From the NCBI RefSeq assembly GCF_016861655.1, contig NZ_BOLN01000001.1, positions 415,443 through 479,442 of the forward strand: DNA of 64,000 nt. Direction: 5' to 3'. Made by a program: the position numbers and the translations under genes. Positions 7,828 through 16,283 of the stretch are shown piece by piece; position 1 is the stretch's first letter; every line of letters starts with the position of its first letter. Below the pieces are notes generated by a model. It had not been told where the DNA came from. It searched no databases and was given only the letters and a program-made list of their open reading frames with translations. This stretch comes from Levilactobacillus lanxiensis (lineage in GTDB: Bacteria > Bacillota > Bacilli > Lactobacillales > Lactobacillaceae).

Positions 7828-9098
7828 TGATTAAAAAAGACTTATCCGTAGATTTCTTAGGCGTACATTTTGAGAATCCTTTCCTCCTATCCTCTTCTCC
7901 CGTAGGCAACTGTTACGAAATGTGTGCCAAAGCCTTTGATGAAGGCTGGGCCGGCGTTGCCTTCAAGACGATTGGACCAAAGCACTTTAAAGTTGACGAA
8001 GTTTCGCCACGGTTTGATGAATTAACCAAGGAAGGCACCCCATTCGTTGGGTTCAAGAACATGGAACAAATTGCCGAACATCCCTTGGAACAAAACCTGC
8101 ATGACTTAAAGAAGTTAAAGGAAAACTACCCAACCAAGATCATCATCGCCTCCATCATGGGGACCAACGAACAAGACTGGGAAGAATTAGCCCAATTAGT
8201 CACCGAAGCCAAAGCCGACATGATTGAAATGAACCTCTCTTGCCCACAGATGACCTCTCACGACATGGGTTCTGACGTTGGGACCAACCCTGAATTAGTT
8301 AAGAAGTACTGTGCCGCCGTTCGTCGCGGATCTGATTTACCAATCTTAGCTAAGATGACGCCAAACATCACCGACATGGTTCCTGCTGCTAAAGCCAGCA
8401 TGGACGGTGGCGCTGACGGGATCGCCACAATCAACACGGTCAAGTCCATCGCCAACTTGGACATCGACCGCAAGACGGCCTTACCAACGGTTGACGGCAA
8501 GGGTTCCGTCTCCGGGTTCTCTGGGAAAGCCGTTAAGCCAATCGCCTTACGCTTCATTCAACAATTACGTGAAGCTGCCGGCATGGAACAACTGCCAATC
8601 TCTGGGATTGGTGGGATCGAAACTTGGCAAGACGCTGCTGAATTCCTCCTGTTAGGGGCAACCACCCTTCAAGTTACCACGTCCGTTATGCAATATGGTT
8701 ACCGGATCGTTGAAGACATGAAGAACGGGTTAATGCACTACATGGAAGAACAAGGGATCGACCACCTGTCAGAAATCATCGGCGCTGCCAACAAGAGCAT
8801 CGTGCCCGTTGACTCTCTGAACCGGGACTACAAAGTTTACCCTAAGATTGACTGGGACAAGTGTATCGGTTGTGGCCGTTGCTACATTTCCTGCTTCGAT
8901 GGTGCGCACCAAGCTATCCAATGGAATGAAGAAGCTCGCCGCCCAACAGTCGATATCGATAAGTGTGTCGGCTGTCACCTGTGCAACCTGGTCTGCCCGG
9001 TTGGCGCTATCTCAACTGGTGAAGTTGTGATGAAGCCAGGTCGGGAAGGTAATCCAGAAGACATTAAGATTGAGTCACCACGCTTGACTCATTTCTAA
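7827..9098 (+). CDS. preA: NAD-dependent dihydropyrimidine dehydrogenase subunit PreA
   Basis: A 423-residue subunit with an FMN-binding dihydroorotate-dehydrogenase-like barrel ([34 protein letters not shown]) and a C-terminal two-[4Fe-4S] ferredoxin domain, [11 protein letters not shown] near residue 349 and [12 protein letters not shown] near 381. This layout is that of PreA rather than of dihydroorotate dehydrogenase, which lacks the ferredoxin tail. With PreT it would reduce pyrimidine bases with NADH. Start ATG overlaps the preT stop, with GGAGG about 9 bases upstream. The same codon style as preT (rich in highly expressed codons) suggests both are well expressed. Confidence 0.92.
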   Translation: MIKKDLSVDFLGVHFENPFLLSSSPVGNCYEMCAKAFDEGWAGVAFKTIGPKHFKVDEVSPRFDELTKEGTPFVGFKNMEQIAEHPLEQNLHDLKKLKENYPTKIIIASIMGTNEQDWEELAQLVTEAKADMIEMNLSCPQMTSHDMGSDVGTNPELVKKYCAAVRRGSDLPILAKMTPNITDMVPAAKASMDGGADGIATINTVKSIANLDIDRKTALPTVDGKGSVSGFSGKAVKPIALRFIQQLREAAGMEQLPISGIGGIETWQDAAEFLLLGATTLQVTTSVMQYGYRIVEDMKNGLMHYMEEQGIDHLSEIIGAANKSIVPVDSLNRDYKVYPKIDWDKCIGCGRCYISCFDGAHQAIQWNEEARRPTVDIDKCVGCHLCNLVCPVGAISTGEVVMKPGREGNPEDIKIESPRLTHF

Positions 9099-9242
9099 AA
9101 AATTAAGCGCGTCACGCCTGCTTGCCGGGGGATTTAAGAAAATGATTGAACGCGGGGCGTGACGAACCCCGAATGAGGCTGGGCCAAAACGTTATGTTTG
9201 GGTTCGGCCCCATTTTGGGTTTAAACGTTTTACCTAAAGTCC

Positions 9243-9301
9243 TTGCGCGGTTCTGCGTAATTCTGTACACTAGAGCAATACGTAGAATGGAAGCGCTAAC
9301 T
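9243..9301 (+). promoter_or_regulatory. Promoter with downstream cre site
   Basis: TTGCGC (9243-9248), a 17-bp spacer and TACACT (9266-9271) form a promoter for the DUF1097 gene. ATGGAAGCGCTAACT at 9287-9301 matches the 15-base cre consensus at every fixed position and lies about 10 bases past the predicted transcription start. CcpA bound there would block transcription when preferred sugars are present. Confidence 0.7.
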
Positions 9302-9320
9302 AGCAAAGGGGATTACACTC

Positions 9321-9893
9321 ATGAAAATTAGTAAAAAAGTTTGGTTCGACTCCATTGGGGTCGGTGGCTTTACCATCGTTTACAGTCTAATCATGACGGG
9401 CTTTTCACTGTGGATGGGCGCGGCAGCCTTCATCGCCGTTTCCTATTTCTTCGGTGCCGGTTTCCCTAAGGATAAAATTTGGAATATTATGTTGAGCTTC
9501 TGCCTGGGCCTCATTTGGGGTCTGATGGCGTTCTCACTGCTGCACGTTTCTTGGATCTCGGGACTGGTCGCTTCCTCAGTGATGTTTGGGATTCTGACCT
9601 TCCTGGCACTCTTCCTGCAGGGGACCATCCTGCCGTTCACGGAAGTCCCCGCCTGGCTGATCACTTGGGGGACGACCATGCTGATCATCTCCAACATCAC
9701 CATCAAGAGCTGGCCAATGTTCTGCTTTGAACTGTTGGCATCCATGTTCATGGGAATCTTCGTGATTGGGTACGCGTCAGACTACTTTAACAAGATTATG
9801 TTCAAGTTCTTCCCGGAAAAGGAAGAGGATAAGAACGGTAAGCATCACGATGATACCGCGGATAAGAGTGAACCTGAGGACCAGATGGGTTAG
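9321..9893 (+). CDS. DUF1097 family membrane protein
   Basis: A 190-residue integral membrane protein with about five to six hydrophobic helices, for example SLIMTGFSLWMGAAAFIAVS and ISGLVASSVMFGILTFLALF, and a charged cytosolic tail rich in Asp, Glu and Lys from about residue 160. The pattern resembles DUF1097 (E. coli YcdZ type), whose function is unknown. A promoter and perfect cre site lie directly upstream, so it is probably its own unit under carbon catabolite control, separate from preTA. Confidence 0.75.
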   Translation: MKISKKVWFDSIGVGGFTIVYSLIMTGFSLWMGAAAFIAVSYFFGAGFPKDKIWNIMLSFCLGLIWGLMAFSLLHVSWISGLVASSVMFGILTFLALFLQGTILPFTEVPAWLITWGTTMLIISNITIKSWPMFCFELLASMFMGIFVIGYASDYFNKIMFKFFPEKEEDKNGKHHDDTADKSEPEDQMG

Positions 9894-9936
9894 CCTTTGA
9901 TACCTGTTTCCGCAACGTAAGTGAATTAGCTTAAGC

Positions 9937-9984
9937 AAAGAAGGCCTGAGAACGTGTGTAACGTTCTCGGACCTTCTTTTGTTT
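9937..9984 (+). terminator. Terminator after the DUF1097 gene
   Basis: AAGAAGGCCTGAGAACGT and ACGTTCTCGGACCTTCTTTT form a long stem followed by a T-rich tail. Confidence 0.85.
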
Positions 9985-10105
9985 GTGCTCAACACTCTAG
10001 GAGACGTCCAGCCGATGGACAACCCCGCTAATTGCGTGTCTCTGGGCGTCTATTTCGTTAGGCGGTTCGTTAGATAGTTGCCGTACTGAGCGCCTTAGAT
10101 TGCCT

Positions 10106-10140
10106 CTCAGTACGAAAAAAGCCGCCACCAACCGGCGACG
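10106..10140 (-). terminator. Terminator of the NlpC/P60 gene
   Basis: On the minus strand GTCGCCGGTTGGTGGCGGC is followed by TTTTTT, some 25 bases after the stop. A further inverted repeat CGTACTGAG/CTCAGTACG lies at 10080-10114. Confidence 0.7.
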
Positions 10141-10163
10141 ACTTTCACTAACACATATTCAGT

Positions 10164-11177
10164 TTAACCCACCAACCGGCGAACGCTACCGTTGAACCGG
10201 CTCTTCCAGTGGCTATCGTTTAAGCTAGAAATCCCGACACCACCAGTATCTGAGCTTGGTGAGTCGTGAAGAAAGACCTTGTTGCCCAAGTAAATGGCAA
10301 CGTGACAGTTAGGCCCTTCAGCCTTGTCGTTGAAGAAGAAGATGTCCCCACGCTTCATGTCCTTTGGCTTAATCTTCCGGCCCATGTGAATCAGCGTGTA
10401 GGTCGTGCAACTGGACGTTGGTCCTAAGCGCACGCCTGACTTGGCGTAGATCCAGTGAATAAAGGATGAGCAGTCAAACCGACGAGCTGCGATGCTGGAG
10501 CTGGTCCGGCCGCCGCCCCACAGGTACTTGGACTGACCCACCAGTGCGGAACCCGTCTTGATGGCCTTTTCAACCTTCTTGATGTTCCCCTTGAGGGCCT
10601 TTTGGTCCATGGTCATGTACTTGGCGCGAATCCAGTAATTCTTGTCGCCAACGTTGATCCGGTAGTAGCCGGACTTGGATGGCGTGGTGTTCAATTCGAC
10701 CCGCTTATCCACGTGGTACCAGTGGCCGACGAGGTTCTTGGTGCTGGTACTCCCAGTCACTTTGGCGCCCTTCAGTCCCTTAGGCTTATTGTAGAGCAAA
10801 ATGTGTTTCTTGTTGACCTTCATGGTGTAATCCATTTTGTTGGAATAACGAACCCATTTGTAAAAGGCATCTTGGCGAATCCACCCCCGGTTAGTCTTGT
10901 AGAAGACCCCGTGACCGTTCTTAGCAATCCGGCTAACCTTGAAATGGTGCTTGTACTCGTATTTAGCCGAAGCGGATTTCTTCATCCCCGTCTTGTACAT
11001 CTTCTTGTAGAAGCCGTATTTGGTGTGATACAACGTCTTGGTCTTGTTATAAACCTTGTTGTAAACGACTTTGTCCGCCGTGTTGCTGGCTTGGGCTGTA
11101 ACTGGTTGGGCCGCAAATCCCGTGACCATCAAGCCGAGCGCGAAGAAGCCGCTCAATATGTACTTCACTTTATGCAC
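10164..11177 (-). CDS. Secreted NlpC/P60 peptidoglycan hydrolase
   Basis: A 337-residue exported protein. A signal peptide (MHKVKYILSGFFALGLMVTG, cleavage near AQA at 28-30) is followed by two to three SH3-like wall-binding segments with Lys/Tyr-rich repeats. The C-terminal NlpC/P60 domain (from about 215) shows YLWGGGR, catalytic FDCSSFIHWIY, and HVAIYLGNKVFLHDSP with the histidine of the catalytic pair. Such enzymes cut the D-Glu to diamino acid bond in muropeptides and act in cell separation or wall turnover. An AGGAGGGATTCAC ribosome site precedes the ATG. It is monocistronic with its own terminator. Confidence 0.9.
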   Translation of the reverse strand: MHKVKYILSGFFALGLMVTGFAAQPVTAQASNTADKVVYNKVYNKTKTLYHTKYGFYKKMYKTGMKKSASAKYEYKHHFKVSRIAKNGHGVFYKTNRGWIRQDAFYKWVRYSNKMDYTMKVNKKHILLYNKPKGLKGAKVTGSTSTKNLVGHWYHVDKRVELNTTPSKSGYYRINVGDKNYWIRAKYMTMDQKALKGNIKKVEKAIKTGSALVGQSKYLWGGGRTSSSIAARRFDCSSFIHWIYAKSGVRLGPTSSCTTYTLIHMGRKIKPKDMKRGDIFFFNDKAEGPNCHVAIYLGNKVFLHDSPSSDTGGVGISSLNDSHWKSRFNGSVRRLVG

Positions 11178-11454
11178 TGTGAATCCCTCCTGAATGGTTA
11201 ACTATTTAGTTATGAAACGATGAATACAGGGTAATCCTACTAAATATTCGGGTTTCGGGGTAATGCGGTTTACCTTGCAGAAATCAGGTGGGAATGCACG
11301 GGCAGACTGATTGGTAACGTCCATTTAGTTCCGGTAAACTCGAGTTAGCTCAGGTTGTATCGCCTCCAAGGTGATGAACGATTATGGGCGACCAACTTAT
11401 ATCAATTTAAAAAGCCGCCGACGGGTTCGCCAGCGACTCTAGGAGGATGATCTT

Positions 11455-11877
11455 ATGCGGAAAATCACGAAATTAATGGCAGCCGGTTTAATCATTGCGA
11501 CTGTTGAGGCAGGCATGCCTGGTATTTCAGCTCAGGCGGCTTATAAACCGATACCTAAATCACTTCGTGGAACCTGGAAGACTAAGGGCACTGCCACGTA
11601 TCGCCGGCAATTACATGTTAAAAGCCATTTTATTTACGAAACGTTTTCCTATAAAATTAGTAACCAATGGCAAGGTCTTGACTTGGGAATCGCTAAAGCG
11701 CATCTGATTAAATCTAGTAAAAATACTTATTTAATCAAGGGCATCTCTACGAATTCTGGCAAAAACGGTGGTAATTTTAGTACTACCATTCACGTAAAAA
11801 AGAACGGAAAACACGTTTCGGTTAAGGGTATCGACGAAATAGGTACGGTTCATAAATATGTCTCATTCCATAAATAA
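11455..11877 (+). CDS. Small secreted protein, P-x-LRGxW family
   Basis: A 140-residue exported protein. A signal peptide (MRKITKLMAAGLIIATVEAG to about AQA, residue 28) is followed by PKSLRGTWKTKG and alternating beta-type residues up to VSFHK. No database family is recognised. The motif P-K-S-L-R-G-T-W right after the signal peptide recurs, with variation, in the products at 54237, 60232 and 61507, so it belongs to a paralogous group in this genome. The codons are more AT-rich than those of most neighbours. An AGGAGGATGATCTT site precedes the ATG. Function unknown; an extracellular beta-barrel or sandwich fold is a guess from the pattern. Confidence 0.75.
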   Translation: MRKITKLMAAGLIIATVEAGMPGISAQAAYKPIPKSLRGTWKTKGTATYRRQLHVKSHFIYETFSYKISNQWQGLDLGIAKAHLIKSSKNTYLIKGISTNSGKNGGNFSTTIHVKKNGKHVSVKGIDEIGTVHKYVSFHK

Positions 11878-11945
11878 TCCTTACACAAACAAAAAATATA
11901 TGGTAAGCTAGCGTCTCGTGGGAAATTTAAACGAGGAGCAACACA

Positions 11946-12449
11946 ATGCCTAAAAATTTCAAAGAAGAATTACTTTTCACAGCCGTTATGGCGGGACTCA
12001 TGGTCTTGGTCATGGCTGGCTACAACATCGCCTTAGCCGACGGATTTTCACACCACTTCATCCGTGAAGTCCTGACCGGCTACCCGCTGGCCCTTATCGT
12101 CGCCGCCATTTGCGACCTGGGGATTATCGGCCCCGGCGTCAAATATATCTTTTTCCACTTTATCGTTAACGATTACATGAAAAAGAAACAGATTCGTATC
12201 GCCCTCACCATCTCAGTGATGATGGTTGCCGGCATGGTCACCCTGATGTCTCTGTTCGGGATGGTCGTTACCCAAAACTTCGGTAGCAACTTCTTCCTCA
12301 CTTACCTGCACACTTGGATTTTCAACCTGTTCATGGCCCTGCCATTGCAGCTGTTGATTGTTGGGCCAATCGCCCGCGCTATCCTGGGTGCCGTGCAGAA
12401 GCGGACTGCCCCAGCCGAAGTCTTAGAAACCAAATCAGTCGAAGATTAA
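11946..12449 (+). CDS. DUF2798 family membrane protein
   Basis: A 167-residue integral membrane protein with four hydrophobic helices arranged as two repeats. The helices are around residues 8-28, 46-70, 85-108 and 118-145. The duplicated pattern, with FHHFIREVLTGYPLALI and NFFLTYLHTWIFNLFMALP, fits two DUF2798 units. Function unknown. A GAGGAGCAACACA site precedes the ATG, and a strong terminator follows. It is monocistronic. Confidence 0.75.
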   Translation: MPKNFKEELLFTAVMAGLMVLVMAGYNIALADGFSHHFIREVLTGYPLALIVAAICDLGIIGPGVKYIFFHFIVNDYMKKKQIRIALTISVMMVAGMVTLMSLFGMVVTQNFGSNFFLTYLHTWIFNLFMALPLQLLIVGPIARAILGAVQKRTAPAEVLETKSVED

Positions 12450-12456
12450 CTAACTA

Positions 12457-12500
12457 AACGTCGCCGCTACCAACAAGTAGTGGCGACGTTTTTCTTTTTT
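12457..12500 (+). terminator. Terminator after the DUF2798 gene
   Basis: AACGTCGCCGCTAC and GTAGTGGCGACGTT form a stem followed by TTTCTTTTTT. Confidence 0.9.
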
Positions 12501-12518
12501 CGCGGTCCCACGCCAACG

Positions 12519-12572
12519 AAAAACTAAGCAGTGCCAACCGGAATTTTTTGCGGTTGGCACTGCTTTTAGTTT
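12519..12572 (-). terminator. Terminator of the acetolactate decarboxylase gene
   Basis: AAAACTAAGCAGTGCCAACCG and CGGTTGGCACTGCTTTTAGT form a very long stem; on the minus strand it ends in TTAGTTTTTCG. It faces the preceding plus-strand terminator, as expected between convergent genes. Confidence 0.85.
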
Positions 12573-12592
12573 CCATATTAAGTATTCTGAAT

Positions 12593-13306
12593 TCAGTGTT
12601 CCGCCCGCCGAACATCCCCGACGATATCGTCACCACTAAAGTCATGTTGGCGGTAGGCGGCGTCCGCAATCGGCAAGTGCTGGGCCAGCGTGCTAAAGGG
12701 CTGAACGGCCACCTCACCCGTGACACTTTCAAAGTCCAGTAAATGGCCGCCAAAGCTGTGGTCAGCCGCCAGGAAGTGCTTGTGAAACCCGGCAACCGCA
12801 ATGCCATCGTAGAGTTGTGGCGCGTAGTAGCCAATCAATGTCCCCTCGACCTCACCGCGCGAGAAAATTTGTTGTTGCTGCGCGGCCTGGGCCAACGTTT
12901 GATACGGCGGCTCGGATTTAGCAACGGCTCGCGTTCGGATGGCGGTGAACAGTCCCGTAATTTTAACGGAGAAGAAGGCGTTGTCCAGCTGCGCCAGTGC
13001 GCGAATCTGCTGGTTGAGGTCGGCCTGACTGGCGCCCAGTACCGTCATCAATGGTTGGTAGTCGGCGTAGTGACTGTTGGCAAAGGGCAGCGTGAAGTCG
13101 CCCGCCACCTCATGGACTTCGCCTTGCGCGTTAACCTGGTATGGATGACCATCCAGAATAATCAGCTCGCCATCGAGACCTTCCCCAGTCCCAATACCCG
13201 TGTCGCCATGCCGCAAGAGCTCGGCCATGGTCAGAGTGCCGGCTAACAGTCCGGGCACCAGCAAAGCCAACGTGCCGTGTTGGTAAAGTGTCGTTGTATC
13301 TTTCAT
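12593..13306 (-). CDS. aldC: Alpha-acetolactate decarboxylase
   Basis: A 237-residue cytosolic enzyme that converts alpha-acetolactate to acetoin, diverting pyruvate from lactate and helping pH control. The family motifs are present: TGIGTGEGLDGELIILDG near residue 36, the RGEVEGTLIGYYAP block near 148, and the zinc-ligand region AGFHKHFLAADHSFGGH near 170. The start is ATG 13306, not the upstream in-frame GTG at 13324, because the ribosome site AAAGGAAG lies between them. No acetolactate synthase gene is adjacent. It is monocistronic, between two terminators. Confidence 0.93.
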   Translation of the reverse strand: MKDTTTLYQHGTLALLVPGLLAGTLTMAELLRHGDTGIGTGEGLDGELIILDGHPYQVNAQGEVHEVAGDFTLPFANSHYADYQPLMTVLGASQADLNQQIRALAQLDNAFFSVKITGLFTAIRTRAVAKSEPPYQTLAQAAQQQQIFSRGEVEGTLIGYYAPQLYDGIAVAGFHKHFLAADHSFGGHLLDFESVTGEVAVQPFSTLAQHLPIADAAYRQHDFSGDDIVGDVRRAEH

Positions 13307-13380
13307 GAGTGTGCTTCCTTTCACAGTGCTTTGCCTCTACGATACCGCGCGTGGTGGGGATTGCAAGGGGCATGCCTAGC

Positions 13381-13416
13381 AAAAAAGCCCATTCGCGGTT
13401 AAACGAATAGGCTTAA
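13381..13416 (-). terminator. Terminator of the nucleotidyltransferase gene
   Basis: On the minus strand AAGCCTATTCG pairs with CGAATGGGCTT, followed by TTTTGC. Confidence 0.8.
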
Positions 13417-13451
13417 AATCAGGTCATGTCAGATTTATTCTGGCGATGTTA

Positions 13452-14012
13452 CTAGCGTTTCGCAACCTGTAACCGCGGCCAGGTTCGTTGCCACTGTTTG
13501 GCCGCCATTCGCTGCTGATAAATTGCGAGGTGCTCGGCATCCTGCTGGTAAAAGGGAATCGGGCGACACCGCAGATTGACCAGGTCGTCCACGCCATGGG
13601 GTGCAATCAGGTTGACCGCATCCCCGTCCAGGTAGGCGCCAACACAGGTGGGCACCTCAACGAAATGACCAATGGCATCGGCCACGGACGTGAACTCGGG
13701 CGTATCACTGAAATTATAATGGGCCATGTAGACTTCATTTTTCACCTGCCACTGATACTGCGGCGCCAGCTGGGTCAGGTGTTCGTAAATTTTCAAATCA
13801 TCGCTGGCCGGCCGCTCAGGATCAAAGAAAACGACGTCAATGTCGCTAAGCAGCTGAAACGGTTGTCCACTCAACGATTGCCAGACCGTATTGCGAATAC
13901 TCCCCGCTGCCAACGCCCCTTGCTTGAGGTGACAGTCGCGGATAAGCCGTAGAATCTGCATGAGTTCTAGGTTGGCGGTGATGATGGCTTGGACTTGGGA
14001 TTCGGGTGTCAT
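13452..14012 (-). CDS. Nucleotidyltransferase-fold protein
   Basis: A 186-residue protein of the nucleotidyltransferase family formerly called DUF925. It shows AAGSIRNTVW near residue 36 and the acidic pair DIDVVFFD near 59, equivalent to the metal-binding GS...DxD of the fold. A later VPTCVGAYLDGD and LRCRPIPFY are also typical. Substrate unknown. The start is ATG 14012 since AGGAGG lies 8 bases upstream; a longer frame to 14057 would include the ribosome site. It is monocistronic with a terminator. Confidence 0.8.
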   Translation of the reverse strand: MTPESQVQAIITANLELMQILRLIRDCHLKQGALAAGSIRNTVWQSLSGQPFQLLSDIDVVFFDPERPASDDLKIYEHLTQLAPQYQWQVKNEVYMAHYNFSDTPEFTSVADAIGHFVEVPTCVGAYLDGDAVNLIAPHGVDDLVNLRCRPIPFYQQDAEHLAIYQQRMAAKQWQRTWPRLQVAKR

Positions 14013-14092
14013 TGGTGGGACCTCCTGTGAGTGTTGTTTAACCCAGTATACCGCCAAAAAAGACGCTTGGGCCCAAGTCCAAACGTCTTTTT

Positions 14093-14365
14093 CTATTTCT
14101 CCTCGCCATGTTCTTCGCGATGCTTTTGAATGATCTGGCGAATCCAGCGCTGCGAGTATTCATATTTTTTGGTTAACTCAGCCAAGTTGTGACCGTCGTA
14201 TTCCTCAACGATTTGTTCGGCGACCTTGTCGCGGTTGTAAAGGCGCATCGGAAATGAAATTTGCCGGCCCCGGTACATTTCATAGATCTTCTCGGTTAAC
14301 TCTTCACCCACTAACTCATAGAGTTGGGCGTATGATTCCTGTAGTAAATCAACCCGCATTCCCAT
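14093..14365 (-). CDS. Mor-type transcription activator family protein
   Basis: A 90-residue protein resembling stand-alone members of the Mor/C activator family of phage Mu: an N-terminal dimerisation-type stretch (LLQESYAQLYELVGEELTE) and a C-terminal helix-turn-helix (NLAELTKKYEYSQRWIRQII). GAGGAG lies 8 bases before the ATG. Such small Mor-like proteins occur singly in lactobacillar chromosomes, and their targets are unknown. A duplicated TTCCATATT motif at 14462-14482 upstream might be a binding site, but this is speculative. No phage genes are near. Confidence 0.7.
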   Translation of the reverse strand: MGMRVDLLQESYAQLYELVGEELTEKIYEMYRGRQISFPMRLYNRDKVAEQIVEEYDGHNLAELTKKYEYSQRWIRQIIQKHREEHGEEK

Positions 14366-14624
14366 TGAGCATTCTCCTCATTATAATGTTTTTTGCCTTT
14401 ATAGCGTACCAAAAGTGTACGGCCGAAAAAACTGTGTTTAGCTTTATACTACTAAGGTATTATTCCATATTTTATTCCATATTCAGTCCGCAAACAACTC
14501 CCCCTATCGCCCACCAGCCCCGTTTGCCCACTCAAATTACAAATAGCAAACTTTCTTCGCCCCTTCCCCCGCGAACCTGCTAAGCTAATGGCCAAGAAGT
14601 CATTGAAAATATGGGGGTGAGCGG

Positions 14625-14948
14625 ATGTCATATGTTTACCTAGGCACCGCAATTATCGGGGAACTCATTGGGACCAATTTACTCAAGGCGGCGGCCGGCT
14701 TCACCCGTTTTTGGCCGTCGGTGGGCGCACTGATGGCATATGGCATCTGCTTTTTCTTCCTATCGTTAGCCATGAAAAGTATCGACCTGAACGTCGCCTA
14801 CGCCATCTGGGCCGGCATCGGGATCGTCATCACCACCGTGCTTGCCGTCATCCTCTGGCGTGAGCCCATCAACTTCGCCAGCATTCTTGGCATTACCCTG
14901 GTTGTGGTTGGCGTCGTCGTGCTCAACCTTTATGGCCCCAGTCACTGA
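14625..14948 (+). CDS. SMR-family small multidrug transporter
   Basis: A 107-residue four-helix protein of the small multidrug resistance family (EmrE/QacC type). The signature Glu is in GELIGTNLLKAAAGF (residue 13), with the helix 3 pattern AYAIWAGIGIVITT. Such proteins work as dimers and exchange protons for cations or guanidinium; the exact substrate cannot be read. A GGGGTGAGCGG site precedes the ATG. It appears to be a single-gene unit, divergent from the Mor-like gene. Confidence 0.9.
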   Translation: MSYVYLGTAIIGELIGTNLLKAAAGFTRFWPSVGALMAYGICFFFLSLAMKSIDLNVAYAIWAGIGIVITTVLAVILWREPINFASILGITLVVVGVVVLNLYGPSH

Positions 14949-15156
14949 ACTTGGCTAGGCGGTAACGCGCGCAAACTGCTCGACTATGGGCGGCAACCAC
15001 CTGCACAAAATTGGTTTTGTCATAAGTATATTTATAAGGTGAATTAATGGCTATTCCGCTGTGGTCAAGCGTATACTGATTCTACGTTGTGTTTCTGACA
15101 GCGGCTCATGTCACGGGTACTGTCCCGTGGCCATTTACGGAATTGGAGGCTTCACT

Positions 15157-15939
15157 ATGACAAAAACGGTCGTCATCTTAGGTGCAGGTTCAGGGTTCGG
15201 TTTCGCCATCGCGCAGGCGTTTGGGCAACAAGGTAAGCATGTGGTCTTGGCCGCGCGCCACGAGGACGCCCTCCAGCACATGACCGCTCAGCTACGTGCC
15301 GCCGACATCAGTGCCGACTGGCTTGTGGCCGACGCCACCAATTCACAATCGACCGCCGACCTCTTTCGGCAGGTCGTCCAACACTTTGGCGTCCCCGAGA
15401 CCTTCGTTTACAACGTGGCCGACACCCAGTTGGACCGACCGCGGGACACACCCGCCACCCACATCGCCCAGGCCTTTGACGTTAACGTGCTTGGCGCGAT
15501 TCGCACGACGCGACAGTTTTTGGATTTGGCCGATACCGATATTCCCCGCAACATTTTGATTACCGGGGGTGGCGCAGCCCTGAACCCGGTTAAGGCAACC
15601 ACCACGCTGTCCCTGACCAAGGCCGCCCTGCGTAGCTACGCGTATTCCTTGGCCGACGAACTGGCCGACACCGCCGTTTACGTGGGCCTCATCACCATCC
15701 AGGGTATCTCCGGGACCAGTGACGCCATGCAACCGGCCAACGTGGCCCAGGCCTACCTTCAGGCCGTGGCCGACCGGAACCAGATTGAACTGCGCTATCC
15801 CGCGGGAGAACAAAATGAGTCTGAGTTTTCCGCACTTAAAGCGGTCATGAACGATCCCGACCGCCTCCAAACCTTTCTCCAGGAACATCCCGGCGTTAAC
15901 GCCTTTCTGCAGCAGCATCCGGAATTTCTGGCAGACTAA
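15157..15939 (+). CDS. SDR-family oxidoreductase-like protein
   Basis: A 260-residue Rossmann-fold protein of the short-chain dehydrogenase type. The coenzyme motif is GAGSGFGFAIAQAFG near residue 8, with VNVLGAI for strand 4. The catalytic Tyr of the usual YxxxK is missing: the site reads LSLTKAALRSY, with Leu at the Tyr position four before the conserved Lys. It may therefore bind NAD(P) without normal reductase chemistry. ATG 15157 is chosen because TTGGAGG lies 8 bases upstream; the frame is open for 32 more codons without support. A terminator follows. Confidence 0.8.
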   Translation: MTKTVVILGAGSGFGFAIAQAFGQQGKHVVLAARHEDALQHMTAQLRAADISADWLVADATNSQSTADLFRQVVQHFGVPETFVYNVADTQLDRPRDTPATHIAQAFDVNVLGAIRTTRQFLDLADTDIPRNILITGGGAALNPVKATTTLSLTKAALRSYAYSLADELADTAVYVGLITIQGISGTSDAMQPANVAQAYLQAVADRNQIELRYPAGEQNESEFSALKAVMNDPDRLQTFLQEHPGVNAFLQQHPEFLAD

Positions 15940-15953
15940 TTCACGTAATCGTT

Positions 15954-15993
15954 CGAGCAACTGTGGCTACCCTGCCGCAGTTGCTCGTTTTTC
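15954..15993 (+). terminator. Terminator after the SDR gene
   Basis: CGAGCAACTG and CAGTTGCTCG stem followed by TTTTTCTT. Confidence 0.9.
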
Positions 15994-16101
15994 TTATCAA
16001 GTCCCGAATGTTCTAGGACTTGATAAGGTCACCGACCGAACCGCCCGCCCCTACGCGCCGACTGGGTTGCCAGCATCGCCACCGCTACCGAAATGGATTA
16101 T

Positions 16102-16142
16102 TTGTGAAAATAATCACATTAACAATCAAAACGCGGTATAAC
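16102..16142 (+). promoter_or_regulatory. Rex operator and promoter of the aldehyde dehydrogenase gene
   Basis: TTGTGAAAATAATCACAT at 16102-16119 fits the Rex consensus (TTGTGA-N6-TCACAA) with one end mismatch. TATAAC at 16137-16142 could be the -10 box; with a 17-bp spacer the -35 would overlap the Rex site, so Rex should repress when NADH is low. The leader to the ATG is about 130 nt and contains a direct repeat AATTACCT (near 16175 and 16190) of unknown role. Confidence 0.7.
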
Positions 16143-16283
16143 AGAGTTGAGGGATAACCTCTACACCACAGAAAATTACCTAGCCAGTTAATTACCTACT
16201 GGGTCAGGTGCGAGTCATCACCTCGGCATCAATTTGGGGTCAAGTCAGTTTATCTTGACGATGTTGAAGGGAGTCTTATTGTT

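Noticed and set aside
12593..13324. GTG 13324 as start of acetolactate decarboxylase
   Set aside because: The ribosome site lies within those codons; ATG 13306 is correctly spaced.
16000..16100. tRNA or other RNA gene before the aldehyde dehydrogenase
   Set aside because: No cloverleaf or CCA end could be drawn; only the Rex region and leader are supported.
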